This document shows positions 53,347 through 62,462 of a stretch of DNA of 64,000 nucleotides, one piece after another. The notes beneath the pieces were generated by a model. It ran no database searches. It had not been told where the DNA came from and worked only from the letters and a program-made list of their open reading frames with translations. The stretch comes from Oceanobacillus sp. FSL K6-2867 (GTDB taxonomy: Bacteria; Bacillota; Bacilli; Bacillales; Amphibacillaceae). Each line of letters opens with the position of its first letter. Position 1 is the stretch's first letter. Made by a program: the position numbers and the translations under genes. The stretch spans positions 1,426,001-1,490,000 of the forward strand of contig NZ_CP150144.1 in assembly GCF_037963145.1 (NCBI RefSeq), written 5' to 3'.

Positions 53347-54068
53347 TATAATACTTTGTCTAAAAAATCCTTTGCACGGTTTGTTTTCGGGTTTGTGAAG
53401 AATTCCTTTGGGTCTCCTTCTTCCATCAAAACACCGCCATCAAGAAACAATACTTTGTCCGCGACTTCCTTCGCAAAGTTCATCTCATGTGTAACAATGA
53501 CCATTGTCATCCCAGTTGTAGCCAAATCCTTCATAACATCAAGCACTTCTTTTACCATTTCCGGGTCAAGTGCAGATGTCGGCTCATCAAAAAGCATAAT
53601 TTCTGGTTCCATCGCAAGTGCTCTCGCAATCGCAACCCGCTGCTTTTGTCCGCCTGATAAACGATTAGGGTAGGCGTCTTCCTTATCCGTTAATCCAACT
53701 TTTGCAAGTAACTCTTTTCCGAGTCTTTTTGCTTCTTGTTTTGAGAGGTTTTTTACTTTTTGCGGTGCATACGTCACATTTTCCAAAACCGTCATATGCG
53801 GAAACAAATGAAAGTGCTGAAACACCATCCCAATATTTTTTCGTATTTTTAATTTATCCACTTTACCCGCTGTAATATTTAAGTCATTTATATGAATTTC
53901 ACCTGATGTTGGCTGCTCCAAAAGATTCAAACATCGTAAAAACGTAGATTTACCAGACCCGGATGGTCCAATAACAGCAACAACTTCACCATGCTTTATC
54001 GTTGTAGAGATACCTTTTAGAACTTCATTTTTTCCAAATGTTTTAGATAAATTCGATGTATTAATCAC
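53346..54068 (-). CDS. Polar amino acid ABC transporter ATP-binding protein
   Basis: This GlnQ/ArtM-type ATPase (240 aa) has Walker [11 protein letters not shown]-loop [16 protein letters not shown], signature [15 protein letters not shown], Walker [15 protein letters not shown] and the switch His in VTHEM. It is last in the order M20 hydrolase - binding protein - permease - ATPase, and it overlaps the permease stop by 8 nt. The transported amino acid or derivative is unknown. Confidence 0.92.
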   Translation of the reverse strand: MINTSNLSKTFGKNEVLKGISTTIKHGEVVAVIGPSGSGKSTFLRCLNLLEQPTSGEIHINDLNITAGKVDKLKIRKNIGMVFQHFHLFPHMTVLENVTYAPQKVKNLSKQEAKRLGKELLAKVGLTDKEDAYPNRLSGGQKQRVAIARALAMEPEIMLFDEPTSALDPEMVKEVLDVMKDLATTGMTMVIVTHEMNFAKEVADKVLFLDGGVLMEEGDPKEFFTNPKTNRAKDFLDKVL

Positions 54069-54720
54069 TCTGTCTCATCCTCCGTTCTACAAGTCCACCA
54101 ATTTTCGTGAGAATGAATACCATTACCCAATAAATTAGTCCAGCAAATAAAAGCGGCTCAAAATTACGATAAATATCTGCACCGACAATTTGTGCTCGGC
54201 GCATTAAATCTAAATAACCAATTGTAGAAACGATAGCTGATTCCTTTGTTAATGTAATAAACTCATTCATCAATGCAGGAAGAATATTTTTAAAAGCCTG
54301 TGGCAGGATAATATTCAGCATCATGGATTTATATGGAACCCCAAGCGCTTCTGCCGCTTCTGTTTGCCCCTTATCAACCGCCATAATTCCAGCACGAATA
54401 ATTTCAGATACATATGCAGCTGAGTTCAGACCAAATGCAAGCACCGCTGAAACAAATGCCGTTATATCAATTCCTGTCAGCTGTGGCACTGCAAAATAGA
54501 TAATCATTAATTGCAAAATAAGCGGTGTCCCTCTAAAAATAGACGTATACGCATCTGCAATCCATTTTAATACAGGTACCTTTGTAATTTTGCAGATTGC
54601 TAATAATGTACCAAGAATAAATCCTACAATAATCGATATACTTACAAACTGTAATGTTGCCCCTATTCCTTTCATTATAAAAGGAATATAAGGCACGATT
54701 TGGTTAAAGTCCAAATTCAT
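54061..54720 (-). CDS. Polar amino acid ABC transporter permease
   Basis: This HEQ-type permease (219 aa) of the His/Glu/Gln/Arg family has about five helices, an N-terminal [20 protein letters not shown] and [20 protein letters not shown], and the EAA loop [20 protein letters not shown]. The frame begins three codons earlier at a GTG that overlaps the ribosome site; the ATG at 54720 with GAGG 8 nt upstream is used. Confidence 0.91.
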   Translation of the reverse strand: MNLDFNQIVPYIPFIMKGIGATLQFVSISIIVGFILGTLLAICKITKVPVLKWIADAYTSIFRGTPLILQLMIIYFAVPQLTGIDITAFVSAVLAFGLNSAAYVSEIIRAGIMAVDKGQTEAAEALGVPYKSMMLNIILPQAFKNILPALMNEFITLTKESAIVSTIGYLDLMRRAQIVGADIYRNFEPLLFAGLIYWVMVFILTKIGGLVERRMRQSD

Positions 54721-54741
54721 GCCTACCACCTCAATTCCCTG

Positions 54742-55533
54742 CTATTCTGATTCTGTTAACCATTTTTCCTGTAATTCTTCAATTTTCCCATTGGACTGAA
54801 GTTCTTCCAGTACCGTATTAACTTCTTCCACTAATTCGCTATCTTTCGGGAATGCAATTGCCATTCCAGGAGATACGGTTGTTGGATCATCAAAGCCAAC
54901 AAATCCTTGTGATTCAATATAACCTGTCGCTACTTCTTTATCCATATACATTACATCAAGACGATTCGAATTCATTTCTTGCACTAAGATCCCTGCTGTA
55001 TCCACTTTTTTCACTTCAAAGCCATATTCTTTACTCAATTCATCGGCACCCTCTTCTTGAATGGTTCCAAGCTGAACGCCTACCGTTTTCCCTTTTAAAT
55101 CTTCCAAGCTTTCTACTGGTGCATCTTTCTTCGTTACAAACATTTCGCCAGAACGATTATATTCGGTAGAAAAATCAACATTTTTTCTTCTATCCTCTGT
55201 TGCACTCATTCCCGCCATAACCATATCCACACGTCCAGCTTGCAGAGCACCAACCAGACCATCAAAATTCATATCTTCAATCTTTAGCTCATAGCCTAAT
55301 TCATCGGCAATTAATTGTGCTAGTTCAATATCAAATCCAATAAAATTACCTTCTGTATCATAGGATTCAAATGGCGGGAAGTCTGCTGATGTTGCCATCG
55401 TTAGTACTTCCTTATTTCCTGTATCGTCTGAACCTGTATTATTTTCATTTCCATTTTCTGTTTCACTTGTTCCACATGCCGCCAATAGAGCAATAATTGC
55501 TGCTGCCAAGAATAGCTTTAATGAAAATTTCAT
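54742..55533 (-). CDS. Amino acid ABC transporter substrate-binding lipoprotein
   Basis: This is a family-3 solute-binding protein (263 aa). The signal peptide ends in LLAACGTS (Cys near 20). The mature domain has TSADFPPFESYDTEGNFIGFDIEL and ADELGYELKIEDMNFDGLVGALQAGRVD, which bind the amino acid amine and carboxylate. An Asn/Gly/Asp-rich linker follows the lipid anchor. It is cotranscribed with the M20 hydrolase and permease. Confidence 0.92.
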   Translation of the reverse strand: MKFSLKLFLAAAIIALLAACGTSETENGNENNTGSDDTGNKEVLTMATSADFPPFESYDTEGNFIGFDIELAQLIADELGYELKIEDMNFDGLVGALQAGRVDMVMAGMSATEDRRKNVDFSTEYNRSGEMFVTKKDAPVESLEDLKGKTVGVQLGTIQEEGADELSKEYGFEVKKVDTAGILVQEMNSNRLDVMYMDKEVATGYIESQGFVGFDDPTTVSPGMAIAFPKDSELVEEVNTVLEELQSNGKIEELQEKWLTESE

Positions 55534-55548
55534 GTGATTACCCCTTTA

Positions 55549-56718
55549 TTATTTTTTATTTTTTGTTTTTTTAAATTCCTTTTGTATTGCTTCCAGTAAT
55601 TCACAATCTGTTAATACATCATAGCCTGTCATTGCTAATGATAGTGCGCCATCACGAAGGGCTTGATGTCCAGCTTCTGTTATAGTGGTATCAGCAAACT
55701 CCTTTGTATGCGGAACGAGTTCTGATGCATTCATGCCAATATAAGGATGGATTGCTGGAACAACCTGGCTTACATTCCCCATATCAATCGAACCATATGT
55801 CTCCTTTGGTGGAAAAACAGTTTGATTACTCGTTTGCTTCAAGTTTTTCGTGTATGTGTCAGATAGTGCCTGATTTGTGATCATATTGTCATAGCTTAAT
55901 TCATAGTTAGATATTTCGACTGAAGCACCCGTCATACTTGCTGCACCCTCTGCAATATGTTTTACCTTTTCAACAACTTCATTCAAATAATCACGGCTTT
56001 TTGCTCGGACATAAAACTGCGCTGTCGCTTTGTCCGGAACAACGTTTGCCGCCAGGCCACCTTCTGAAATAATTCCATGAATTCGTACATCTGAAGTGAC
56101 ATGCTGGCGAAGTGCGTTTATCCCATTAAATAATTGAATCACACTATCCAGTGCATTAATCCCCTGCTCTGGAGAAGCTGCTGCATGTGATGATTTTCCA
56201 AAATATCTGAATTGGATGGCATCCATTGCGAGTGATTCTCCACTCTCATGAGAGGTCCCTCCAGGGTGAACAATCATCGCTGCATCAATATCATCAAATG
56301 TACCTTGCTCACTCATAGGTACTTTGGCTCCGTTTGTTTCTTCTGCCGGTGTCCCAAGCACAACTACACTTCCACCTGTCTCATGGATAAGTTTACTTAG
56401 TGCAGCTGCAGCACCAGCGCTCATCGTTCCGATTAAATTATGACCACAGCCATGACCAACACCGGGTAATGCATCATATTCTGCTAAATATGCAATTTTG
56501 GGGCCTGGTTTTCCACTATTAAATTCTGCTTTAAATGCTGTCTCTCTTCCCGCTATATTTGTTTTTATTTCAAATTGATGTTCTTTTAAAAATGCAACTA
56601 GCTTTTGCATCGACTGATATTCTTGGTCTCCAAGCTCTGGATGTTCATATAAATAATCACTGATATCACATAGCTGCTGTTTAATTCCTTCTATTTCTTT
56701 CGTTAATTGCTGCTTCAT
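55549..56718 (-). CDS. M20 family metallohydrolase (amidohydrolase/aminoacylase type, AbgB- or PM20D2-like)
   Basis: This 389-aa di-zinc hydrolase has LAEYDALPGVGHGCGHNLIGT (metal ligands Asp, His), catalytic Glu pair TPAEETNGAK, a dimerisation lid (about 180-290, FRYFGKSSHAAASPEQGINALD) and a final His region. It resembles peptidase M20D-type N-acyl amino acid or small-peptide hydrolases. It is first in an operon with an amino acid importer, so it likely cleaves the imported acylated or dipeptide substrate. The ATG at 56718 with GGAGG is chosen over a GTG four codons upstream. Confidence 0.86.
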   Translation of the reverse strand: MKQQLTKEIEGIKQQLCDISDYLYEHPELGDQEYQSMQKLVAFLKEHQFEIKTNIAGRETAFKAEFNSGKPGPKIAYLAEYDALPGVGHGCGHNLIGTMSAGAAAALSKLIHETGGSVVVLGTPAEETNGAKVPMSEQGTFDDIDAAMIVHPGGTSHESGESLAMDAIQFRYFGKSSHAAASPEQGINALDSVIQLFNGINALRQHVTSDVRIHGIISEGGLAANVVPDKATAQFYVRAKSRDYLNEVVEKVKHIAEGAASMTGASVEISNYELSYDNMITNQALSDTYTKNLKQTSNQTVFPPKETYGSIDMGNVSQVVPAIHPYIGMNASELVPHTKEFADTTITEAGHQALRDGALSLAMTGYDVLTDCELLEAIQKEFKKTKNKK

Positions 56719-56735
56719 TATTTCCTCCACGAAAT

Positions 56736-56778
56736 GTATATTTATTAGTTTATATGTATATTTATAGCATAAATATAC
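56736..56778 (-). promoter_or_regulatory. Palindrome plus direct half-site upstream of the M20-ABC operon
   Basis: GTATATTTAT occurs at 56736-56745 and 56756-56765 in direct orientation (20 bp apart). The second copy forms a perfect 10-bp inverted repeat with ATAAATATAC at 56769-56778 around AGC. It lies within 60 nt of the operon start and overlaps the likely promoter, so it is a strong operator candidate. Confidence 0.6.
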
Positions 56779-57009
56779 TAGATTGCCAATAGCTTATTAT
56801 AAAAATAAATAGAGGCAGTATTTTCAAATTAATCGATTAATTCATTTGTTAAAGCGGGTTGCTGATAGATTTGAGAAATGGATTACTAAGGATAAGATTT
56901 CTTGTATTTGTGATTATCTCATATGGAGTGGCGTGCGAGATGTATGAATATGCGATTTTGCGAGCAGGGATTATGTAAATGTGTGCATCTAGCTTGTTTA
57001 TGCCATATT

Positions 57010-57042
57010 CACAGATTCACGATATAAATTATCGAATCTGTG
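57010..57042. repeat. Inverted repeat in the M20-proS intergenic region
   Basis: CACAGATT...CGATA and TATCG-AATCTGTG form a 13-bp stem with a two-base bulge and a 5-nt loop. No T-run follows on either strand. The surrounding 56780-57110 has no gene or ribosome site that I can see. Confidence 0.6.
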
Positions 57043-57110
57043 ATTCATAACTTTAGCATGCTGGGCTTTTCCTCGTTTATGCTCACTTTTTTGATTATGC
57101 TTTTTATCTA

Positions 57111-57148
57111 AAAAAGCGAGCATTGATTTTAAACAATGCTCGCTTCTT
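57111..57148 (-). terminator. Terminator after proS
   Basis: Minus-strand AAGCGAGCATTG and CAATGCTCGCTT form a perfect 12-bp stem followed by TTTTAG; it lies 9 nt after the proS stop. Confidence 0.9.
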
Positions 57149-57156
57149 AAGATTTA

Positions 57157-58605
57157 TTAATATGCTTTAGCCCAAATAACTAATTCCTTGGCTTCTTCGC
57201 CACAGCATACACATGTGTCTGCAACCTTTTCTTGCTCGAATGGAATACAGCGTGATGTTGCTGTTGTATCTTCTTTGATTTTTTCTTCACATTTAACATC
57301 GCCACACCACATCGCTTTAATGAATCCGCCTTTTTCTTCCAATGTTTGCTTAAAGCTATCCATATCTGTTGCAATGGTAGTCATTTCATTGCGATGGGCT
57401 AATGCTTTGTCATATAAATTTTGTTGTACTTCTTCCAATAACGCTGGTAAACGGTCTTCCAGCTCAGTTAGTGCTACAAACTCTTTCTCACCTGTATCAC
57501 GGCGTGCAAGCACAACTTGATCTTTTTCAATATCTTTTGGTCCCATTTCAATACGAACAGGGATACCTTTCATTTCATATTCATTGAATTTCCAGCCTGG
57601 CATTTTGTCGCTCGCATCAATATCGACACGCACAATATCTTTTAATTGATCACGTAATGCGTATGCTTTTTCCAACACGCCTTCTTTATGCTGTGCGATT
57701 GGCACAATCATTGCTTGTGTTGGTGCAATACGTGGTGGTACGACTAAACCTCGATTATCACCGTGCACCATAATTAATGCACCCATGATTCGTGTTGAAA
57801 GTCCCCAAGATGTTTGGTGAACAAACTGGCTTTCTCCATTTTCATCTAGATACGTAATATCAAATGCTTCAGCAAATCCGGAACCAAAGTGATGAGAGGT
57901 TGCAGATTGTAATGCTTTCCCATCATGCATTAAACTTTCAATTGTTAATGTATATTTTGCCCCTGCAAATTTTTCCTTATCTGTTTTGCGTCCTTTGAGA
58001 ACTGGGATTGCTAAATACTTTTCCACAAGCGATGCATAGACCTCTAACATGCGATTCGTTTCTTCTGATGCTTCTTCGTCTGTAGCATGCGCGGTATGAC
58101 CTTCCTGCCAATGGAATTCAGATGAACGCAAGAATGGACGTGTTGTTTTTTCCCAGCGCACCACATTTGCCCATTGATTATAAAGCTTCGGCAGGTCACG
58201 GTATGAATGAATATTTTTAGAATAATAGTCACAGAACAGCACTTCTGATGTCGGGCGCACAGCAATTCGTTCCGTTAATTCATCGTCTCCGCCATGTGTT
58301 ACCCAAGCAACTTCCGGTGCAAAACCTTCCACATGATCTTTCTCCTTTTGCAAAAGACTCTCAGGAATGAATAATGGAAAAGCAACATTTGAATGTCCGG
58401 TTTCTTTAAACTTACGGTCTAATTCATCTTTAATATTCTCCCAAATTGCATAGCCATATGGCTTAATAATCATCGTTCCACGCACTTGCCCATAATCAAC
58501 TAATTCCGCTTGTTTTACAACATCGGTATACCATTGCGCGAAATCGTCTTCCATTGCAGTTACTTTCTCAACAAACTGCTTATTTTTTTTACCCAAACGT
58601 AACAC
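57157..58605 (-). CDS. proS: Prolyl-tRNA synthetase, archaeal/eukaryotic-type (ProS type 3)
   Basis: This class IIa synthetase charges tRNA-Pro. Its 482 aa lack the large editing insertion of the usual bacterial ProRS and start with the archaeal-type motif 1 region ([18 protein letters not shown]). Motif 2 is [33 protein letters not shown], and motif 3 includes [19 protein letters not shown]. The anticodon-binding domain is followed by a C-terminal zinc domain ([22 protein letters not shown]) and the family-typical terminal tyrosine. A proline T-box leader controls it. Confidence 0.94.
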   Translation of the reverse strand: MLRLGKKNKQFVEKVTAMEDDFAQWYTDVVKQAELVDYGQVRGTMIIKPYGYAIWENIKDELDRKFKETGHSNVAFPLFIPESLLQKEKDHVEGFAPEVAWVTHGGDDELTERIAVRPTSEVLFCDYYSKNIHSYRDLPKLYNQWANVVRWEKTTRPFLRSSEFHWQEGHTAHATDEEASEETNRMLEVYASLVEKYLAIPVLKGRKTDKEKFAGAKYTLTIESLMHDGKALQSATSHHFGSGFAEAFDITYLDENGESQFVHQTSWGLSTRIMGALIMVHGDNRGLVVPPRIAPTQAMIVPIAQHKEGVLEKAYALRDQLKDIVRVDIDASDKMPGWKFNEYEMKGIPVRIEMGPKDIEKDQVVLARRDTGEKEFVALTELEDRLPALLEEVQQNLYDKALAHRNEMTTIATDMDSFKQTLEEKGGFIKAMWCGDVKCEEKIKEDTTATSRCIPFEQEKVADTCVCCGEEAKELVIWAKAY

Positions 58606-58666
58606 CTCATTATGATAAATATTTTATAAGGTTATAGCCTCTTAAATACAAAAATTCCTCCATCCG

Positions 58667-58858
58667 AAAAAAGGGACCGAGGTTTGGTGGTACCACCCTT
58701 GTTTGCATGGGAAATCCCCTTGCACACTTCACTTGATAACGGTTATAAACCGCGCGCATCTTCTTGGCTATGCCTTTTTGACGGCGAACTCTGAGGCAGG
58801 TTCTAATTCTAGTCTAACGGAAATTCACACCAATCATTTCCTCTCTTAGAAAGACAAA
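58667..58858 (-). ncRNA. T-box riboswitch (tRNA-Pro) upstream of proS
   Basis: On the minus strand the T-box core AAGGGTGGTACCACC (58686-58700) matches the consensus except the last base. Upstream, GAACCTGCCTCAGAG has the layout of a specifier loop with CCT (58798-58800), a proline codon, right after GAA. GGTGTG-type Stem I loop sequence is also present. Six T residues follow CCCTT (58667-58672), marking termination; I could not resolve the full terminator helix by eye. Confidence 0.9.
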
Positions 58859-58861
58859 CAA

Positions 58862-58867
58862 ATTATA
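58862..58867 (-). promoter_or_regulatory. -10 element of the proS T-box transcript
   Basis: Minus-strand TATAAT lies a few nt upstream of the predicted T-box leader start. No good -35 was identified. Confidence 0.5.
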
Positions 58868-58927
58868 CTAGTCCTCATCAATGTTTCATGTATTTCATAT
58901 TTAATATATAGGTATGAAATTATAAAG

Positions 58928-59470
58928 TCAAGGTTTACTGGTAATCAACTTTTCATAAAGAGAAAACTTGTCCTCTCCATTCGCTGCAGTACCCTTTAAT
59001 TCAAAGCCAGCTCGTTGATAAAGTTGGTTCAAAGCTGGATTATCGGCTACACAGTCCAAACGAATCCTCCCATTTTCCAAGCGGATATTTAGAGCAATCC
59101 AATCGAGCAATTTTCTGCCAATCTGCTGTCTGCGATATGCTTGCGCTACTGCTAATCGATGAATATAAAAAGCATAGCCCTTAGCTTCTCCCCATAGCTC
59201 CATATCCCATTCATTTTGCACATCAGACAGATTCATCGTTGCAGCTAAACTTCCACGATTCTCAACGACATAGGTTGTACCAACTAAAATTCCTTGTTTA
59301 ATCTCAGTCGTTTCTCCACCGTTTCGTAAATATTCCCATTGGGAAATACCTTTCACTTCTAACCAGCGAGCAGCACCTTGCAATAGCTGAATAACCGCTT
59401 CTGTATCTTCCACCGTTGCTTTCCTTACTTTATACTCTCCAAATGTATCCTCGTGAAATAACTTCTGCAT
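58928..59470 (-). CDS. GNAT family N-acetyltransferase
   Basis: This 180-aa acetyltransferase has YKVRKATVEDTEAVIQLLQG at the start, the core IHRLAVAQAYRRQQIGRKLLDW (acetyl-CoA loop) and DCVADNPALNQLYQRAGFEL at the end. The substrate is unknown. AGGAAAG precedes the ATG. It is the last gene of a run pdxK - (small ORF) - GNAT. Confidence 0.85.
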   Translation of the reverse strand: MQKLFHEDTFGEYKVRKATVEDTEAVIQLLQGAARWLEVKGISQWEYLRNGGETTEIKQGILVGTTYVVENRGSLAATMNLSDVQNEWDMELWGEAKGYAFYIHRLAVAQAYRRQQIGRKLLDWIALNIRLENGRIRLDCVADNPALNQLYQRAGFELKGTAANGEDKFSLYEKLITSKP

Positions 59471-59592
59471 TGGCTTTCCTGCCTCTCTTCAATAGCTTGT
59501 CCACGTTCATCTGCAGTACGTGTGCCACCTGCTGCAACAAAATCATTTATATAATCGACATTAATCCATACAAATTTTATTCCCCTATTCAT
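59425..59592 (-). CDS. Possible 55-aa ORF coupled to pdxK (uncertain)
   Basis: An ATG overlaps the pdxK stop by 4 nt (ATGA) and opens a frame of 55 codons (MNRGIKFVWINVDYINDFVA, then ADERGQAIEERQES). It fills the pdxK-GNAT gap and runs about 45 nt into the GNAT gene. The composition in the gap looks protein-like, but there is no strong ribosome site and no family is recognised. Confidence 0.3.
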   Translation of the reverse strand: MNRGIKFVWINVDYINDFVAAGGTRTADERGQAIEERQESQCRSYFTRIHLESIK

Positions 59593-60422
59593 GTTAATGT
59601 TTCGATTTTAATCGAATGTGCTTCACCAAATTTCCGTGATGCTGCATGATAGGTTGGACCTACAATATCTGTATAGGAAAAACCATGCTCTATTGCCGTT
59701 GTTACAAAGCTTTTTGCCTTACCAACTGCATCTGCTACGGCTTGTCCTTTTGTTAAATTCGCTGTAATCGCTGCAGAATACGTGCATCCGGCTCCACTTG
59801 TATTTACTGTATTAATTCGGGGTGCTGTAAAGGTTGTTAATGCAGTTCCATCATACAGCACATCAACTGCTGGTCCTTTTAGTCTTCCGCCTTTCACAAG
59901 GACATTTTTTGCCCCAAGCTGGTGTAAATCTACTGCAGCTTGTTTTAAATCATCAACTGTATTTAATTCTCTGCCACCTAAAAGTATCGATGCCTCTGGT
60001 ACATTTGGCGTGATAATCGTGGCCATCGGTATCAATTGATGGATCAACGCCTCAATTGCATCGGCTTTTAATAATTTGGAATTCATTTTTCCAATCATTA
60101 CAGGGTCAACAACGATTGTCTTAATTTCTTTTTCTTGAATTAGACGAGCAACCACCTCGATTACTTCTTTGGAAAATAACATCCCCGTTTTTACACCATC
60201 AGCGCCAACCTGTTTCATTGCGGTCGCAAACTGTGCTTCAATCGCTTCAATGGATTGAAGATGAACATTCTTATTCGTCTCCGGATGGCGCCCAACAATC
60301 GCGGTGATAATACTCATGCCATACGCGTCTAATTCTTCAAATGTTTTTAAATCCGCCTGTATCCCAGCACTCCCCCCTGCTGCAGATCCGGCAATTGTTA
60401 TTACTCTTACTGGAAATTCCAT
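59589..60422 (-). CDS. pdxK: Pyridoxine/hydroxymethylpyrimidine kinase PdxK (ThiD family)
   Basis: This ribokinase-fold enzyme phosphorylates pyridoxal, pyridoxine or HMP for vitamin B6/B1 salvage. Visible are AGSAAGGSAGIQADLKTFEELDAYG, VVDPVMIGKMNSKLL, VKGGRLKGPAVDVLYDG and the anion-hole/catalytic NTSGAGCTYSAAIT with the PdxK-type Cys. It follows B. subtilis PdxK (271 aa) more closely than ThiD. Two ATGs start the frame; the second (60422) has the better spacing from AAAGG. Confidence 0.88.
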   Translation of the reverse strand: MEFPVRVITIAGSAAGGSAGIQADLKTFEELDAYGMSIITAIVGRHPETNKNVHLQSIEAIEAQFATAMKQVGADGVKTGMLFSKEVIEVVARLIQEKEIKTIVVDPVMIGKMNSKLLKADAIEALIHQLIPMATIITPNVPEASILLGGRELNTVDDLKQAAVDLHQLGAKNVLVKGGRLKGPAVDVLYDGTALTTFTAPRINTVNTSGAGCTYSAAITANLTKGQAVADAVGKAKSFVTTAIEHGFSYTDIVGPTYHAASRKFGEAHSIKIETLT

Positions 60423-60448
60423 CATTATACCTTTCTCCTAACTAGATT

Positions 60449-60934
60449 TTAAAACAACACTAATATAAAAAACCAAATAATCATAACGATTTGAATCACA
60501 ACTTTTGCAATAGAGCCACCTAGAAATCCCAGCAGTGAACCAATGGATGCACGGAATGCTTCTTTAGTGGTTCTTTTTTGCACCATTTCAATAAGAAACA
60601 CGGTTATAAAAGGGACATAAATAATCCCGAATGGTGGTGTAATAAATGAGCCAATAATTACTGCGATTGCGGCACCGCGTTCTCCGGATTTACTGCCACC
60701 GAATTTTTTTACAAAATAACTGTTTGCAATAATATCCGCCACAATTAGCAGCACAGTAAATACAACCATAACTATCCAGAAAATCAAATTCAGCTCTTCG
60801 CTGTTTAATACAAAGTGATACAGTAAAAATCCACCCCATAGCACGAGTACAGATGGTACGATTGGGAAAATAATTCCTGCAAAGCTTAGGATAAATAAAA
60901 CTGAAATAACAATCCAAATTAGAATATCTAACAT
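60449..60934 (-). CDS. yqgC: DUF456 membrane protein (YqgC-like)
   Basis: This integral membrane protein (161 aa) has about four or five helices and a glycine-rich SFAGIIFPIVPSVLVLWGGF start, with FGGSKSGERGAAIAVIIGSF in the middle. These repeated glycine-containing helices define DUF456. The function is unknown. GGAGG lies 5 nt before the ATG at 60934. Confidence 0.84.
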   Translation of the reverse strand: MLDILIWIVISVLFILSFAGIIFPIVPSVLVLWGGFLLYHFVLNSEELNLIFWIVMVVFTVLLIVADIIANSYFVKKFGGSKSGERGAAIAVIIGSFITPPFGIIYVPFITVFLIEMVQKRTTKEAFRASIGSLLGFLGGSIAKVVIQIVMIIWFFILVLF

Positions 60935-60958
60935 AATTGCCTCCATTTATTAACTCAT

Positions 60959-61582
60959 TTAAGAGACTTTTTTACGAATCATACTCGATAGTTTTGTCTC
61001 TTCCTTTCTAATAATACGTTTATAATTCTCCATATGTTTCATAATACTCAAGACAGAAAGCAAAATAACAATCCATGTTGGTTCAAGTCCAAAAAACAGG
61101 TATGTCGTAACAAGAAAAGAGAGATACATGCAAAGGACGCCAATTACGAGATAGTCGGTTGCGAATGTAAAGACAAGTAATATTCCTATCCCAATGAGTG
61201 CTATTTTCCAATCAATTGCAATAAGCGCACCGACTAGTGATGCAGTCCCTTTCCCACCACTGAACTTCATTGTGACCGGATAATTATGTCCAATAATCAC
61301 AAAAAATACGGTTGTATAGATTAATAGATATTTCCAATCTCCTGTAATTCCATGCTCCGTTATAATAAATAACATAAGTAAAATAGCTAATGTGGCTTTA
61401 AAAATATCAATAAGCGCTACGAGAACACCATATTTCCACCCTAATATAATTGTCGTATTTGAAGCCCCAGCATTTTTAACACCACTGTTTTTAATATCTA
61501 CGTTCTTCATTTTACCGACTAACTGTGATCCGTGAAGACATCCAAACAGGTAGCCAATAACCCCGGCAATCAAAAAATACAT
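60959..61582 (-). CDS. Glycerol-3-phosphate acyltransferase PlsY family protein
   Basis: PlsY moves an acyl group from acyl-phosphate to glycerol-3-phosphate at the membrane. The three signature regions are visible: GCLHGSQLVGKM with VDIKNSGVKNAGASNT, then GHNYPVTMKFSGGKGTAS, and YLVIGVLCMYLSF. The first motif has HGSQ in place of the usual SGSxPxGY; this may be a second, diverged PlsY. The ATG at 61582 with AAAGGGG is used (207 aa). Confidence 0.85.
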   Translation of the reverse strand: MYFLIAGVIGYLFGCLHGSQLVGKMKNVDIKNSGVKNAGASNTTIILGWKYGVLVALIDIFKATLAILLMLFIITEHGITGDWKYLLIYTTVFFVIIGHNYPVTMKFSGGKGTASLVGALIAIDWKIALIGIGILLVFTFATDYLVIGVLCMYLSFLVTTYLFFGLEPTWIVILLSVLSIMKHMENYKRIIRKEETKLSSMIRKKVS

Positions 61583-61760
61583 ATGCATTCCCCTTTCATT
61601 CAAGATGGAGATTGTAGACTAATTTCACTAAGCATGTTATAAAAGCAACTCTATTATAACAAATTGTAGCCGCAGTTCTGTTTAATCTATTTATTAAATT
61701 TTATGTTATTGGTGCAGAAGTTAAGTTATGGTAAAATAAACTATTCATTCGCCTTAAATT

Positions 61761-61794
61761 GAGCATCGGCATTTCGTTGCAAATGCCGATGCTC
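61761..61794 (+). repeat. Perfect 14-bp inverted repeat in the leader of the cwlK-like gene
   Basis: GAGCATCGGCATTT and AAATGCCGATGCTC flank a 6-nt loop, ending 1-2 nt before the Shine-Dalgarno (AAAGGAAG). No T-run follows, so it is not a terminator. It could be a 5' stabiliser, a translational control hairpin or an operator. Confidence 0.8.
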
Positions 61795-61814
61795 GAAAGG
61801 AAGTTTTATAAAAA

Positions 61815-62384
61815 ATGAAGCGATGGAGCACAACATTTGTATCTTGGATTATTATTATCCTTTTTCTAGTTCTTTTATTTTATGTTTATAATAAATGGAA
61901 TGGTGAACATCATTTATATATTGATGAAGAGGCACCACTGCCGGACGGATTACATCCGCTCGTTGAGGAAAACCAGAATAAGCTTATTGAAATTGCTGCA
62001 TCACAAGGGATTGAGGTCATTATTACCCAAGGATTCCGCACATTCGAACAACAGGATACCCTTTATGAACAAGGCAGAACAACTCCTGGCAATATTGTAA
62101 CAAATGCAAAAGGCGGACAATCCTATCATAATTATGGCCTGGCAATTGATTATGCATTACGAAATATAAATGGAGATATTATCTGGGACATTCATTATGA
62201 TGGGAATAACAATGGCAGATCCGATTGGTTTGAGGTTGCTGATATGGCAAAAGATTTAGGATTTGAATGGGGCGGGGATTGGAATAATTTCAAGGATTAT
62301 CCACACTTGCAAATGAGCTTTGATTTGAGTCTTGGCCAATTACAAAGAGGAATGCGTCCGCCTAATAATGGGACAGACAACTAA
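61815..62384 (+). CDS. cwlK: M15-family L-alanyl-D-glutamate endopeptidase (CwlK-like)
   Basis: This membrane-anchored cell-wall peptidase has an N-terminal anchor (about 8-27) and then the M15C/VanY-type zinc domain. ITQGFRTFEQQDTLYEQGRT is followed by GGQSYHNYGLAIDYAL (His and Asp ligands) and FKDYPHLQMS (second His). An EF-hand-like DGNNNGRSDWFE precedes FEWGGDW. Its 189 aa are close to B. subtilis CwlK. It cleaves the L-Ala-D-Glu bond of peptidoglycan. Confidence 0.9.
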   Translation: MKRWSTTFVSWIIIILFLVLLFYVYNKWNGEHHLYIDEEAPLPDGLHPLVEENQNKLIEIAASQGIEVIITQGFRTFEQQDTLYEQGRTTPGNIVTNAKGGQSYHNYGLAIDYALRNINGDIIWDIHYDGNNNGRSDWFEVADMAKDLGFEWGGDWNNFKDYPHLQMSFDLSLGQLQRGMRPPNNGTDN

Positions 62385-62462
62385 GCTGATTTAACTTTGC
62401 AGGCAGAGCTTCTATATAAAGATAAAACAGAAAGGGATTTTCAACTTCACCCAACTTGAAGA

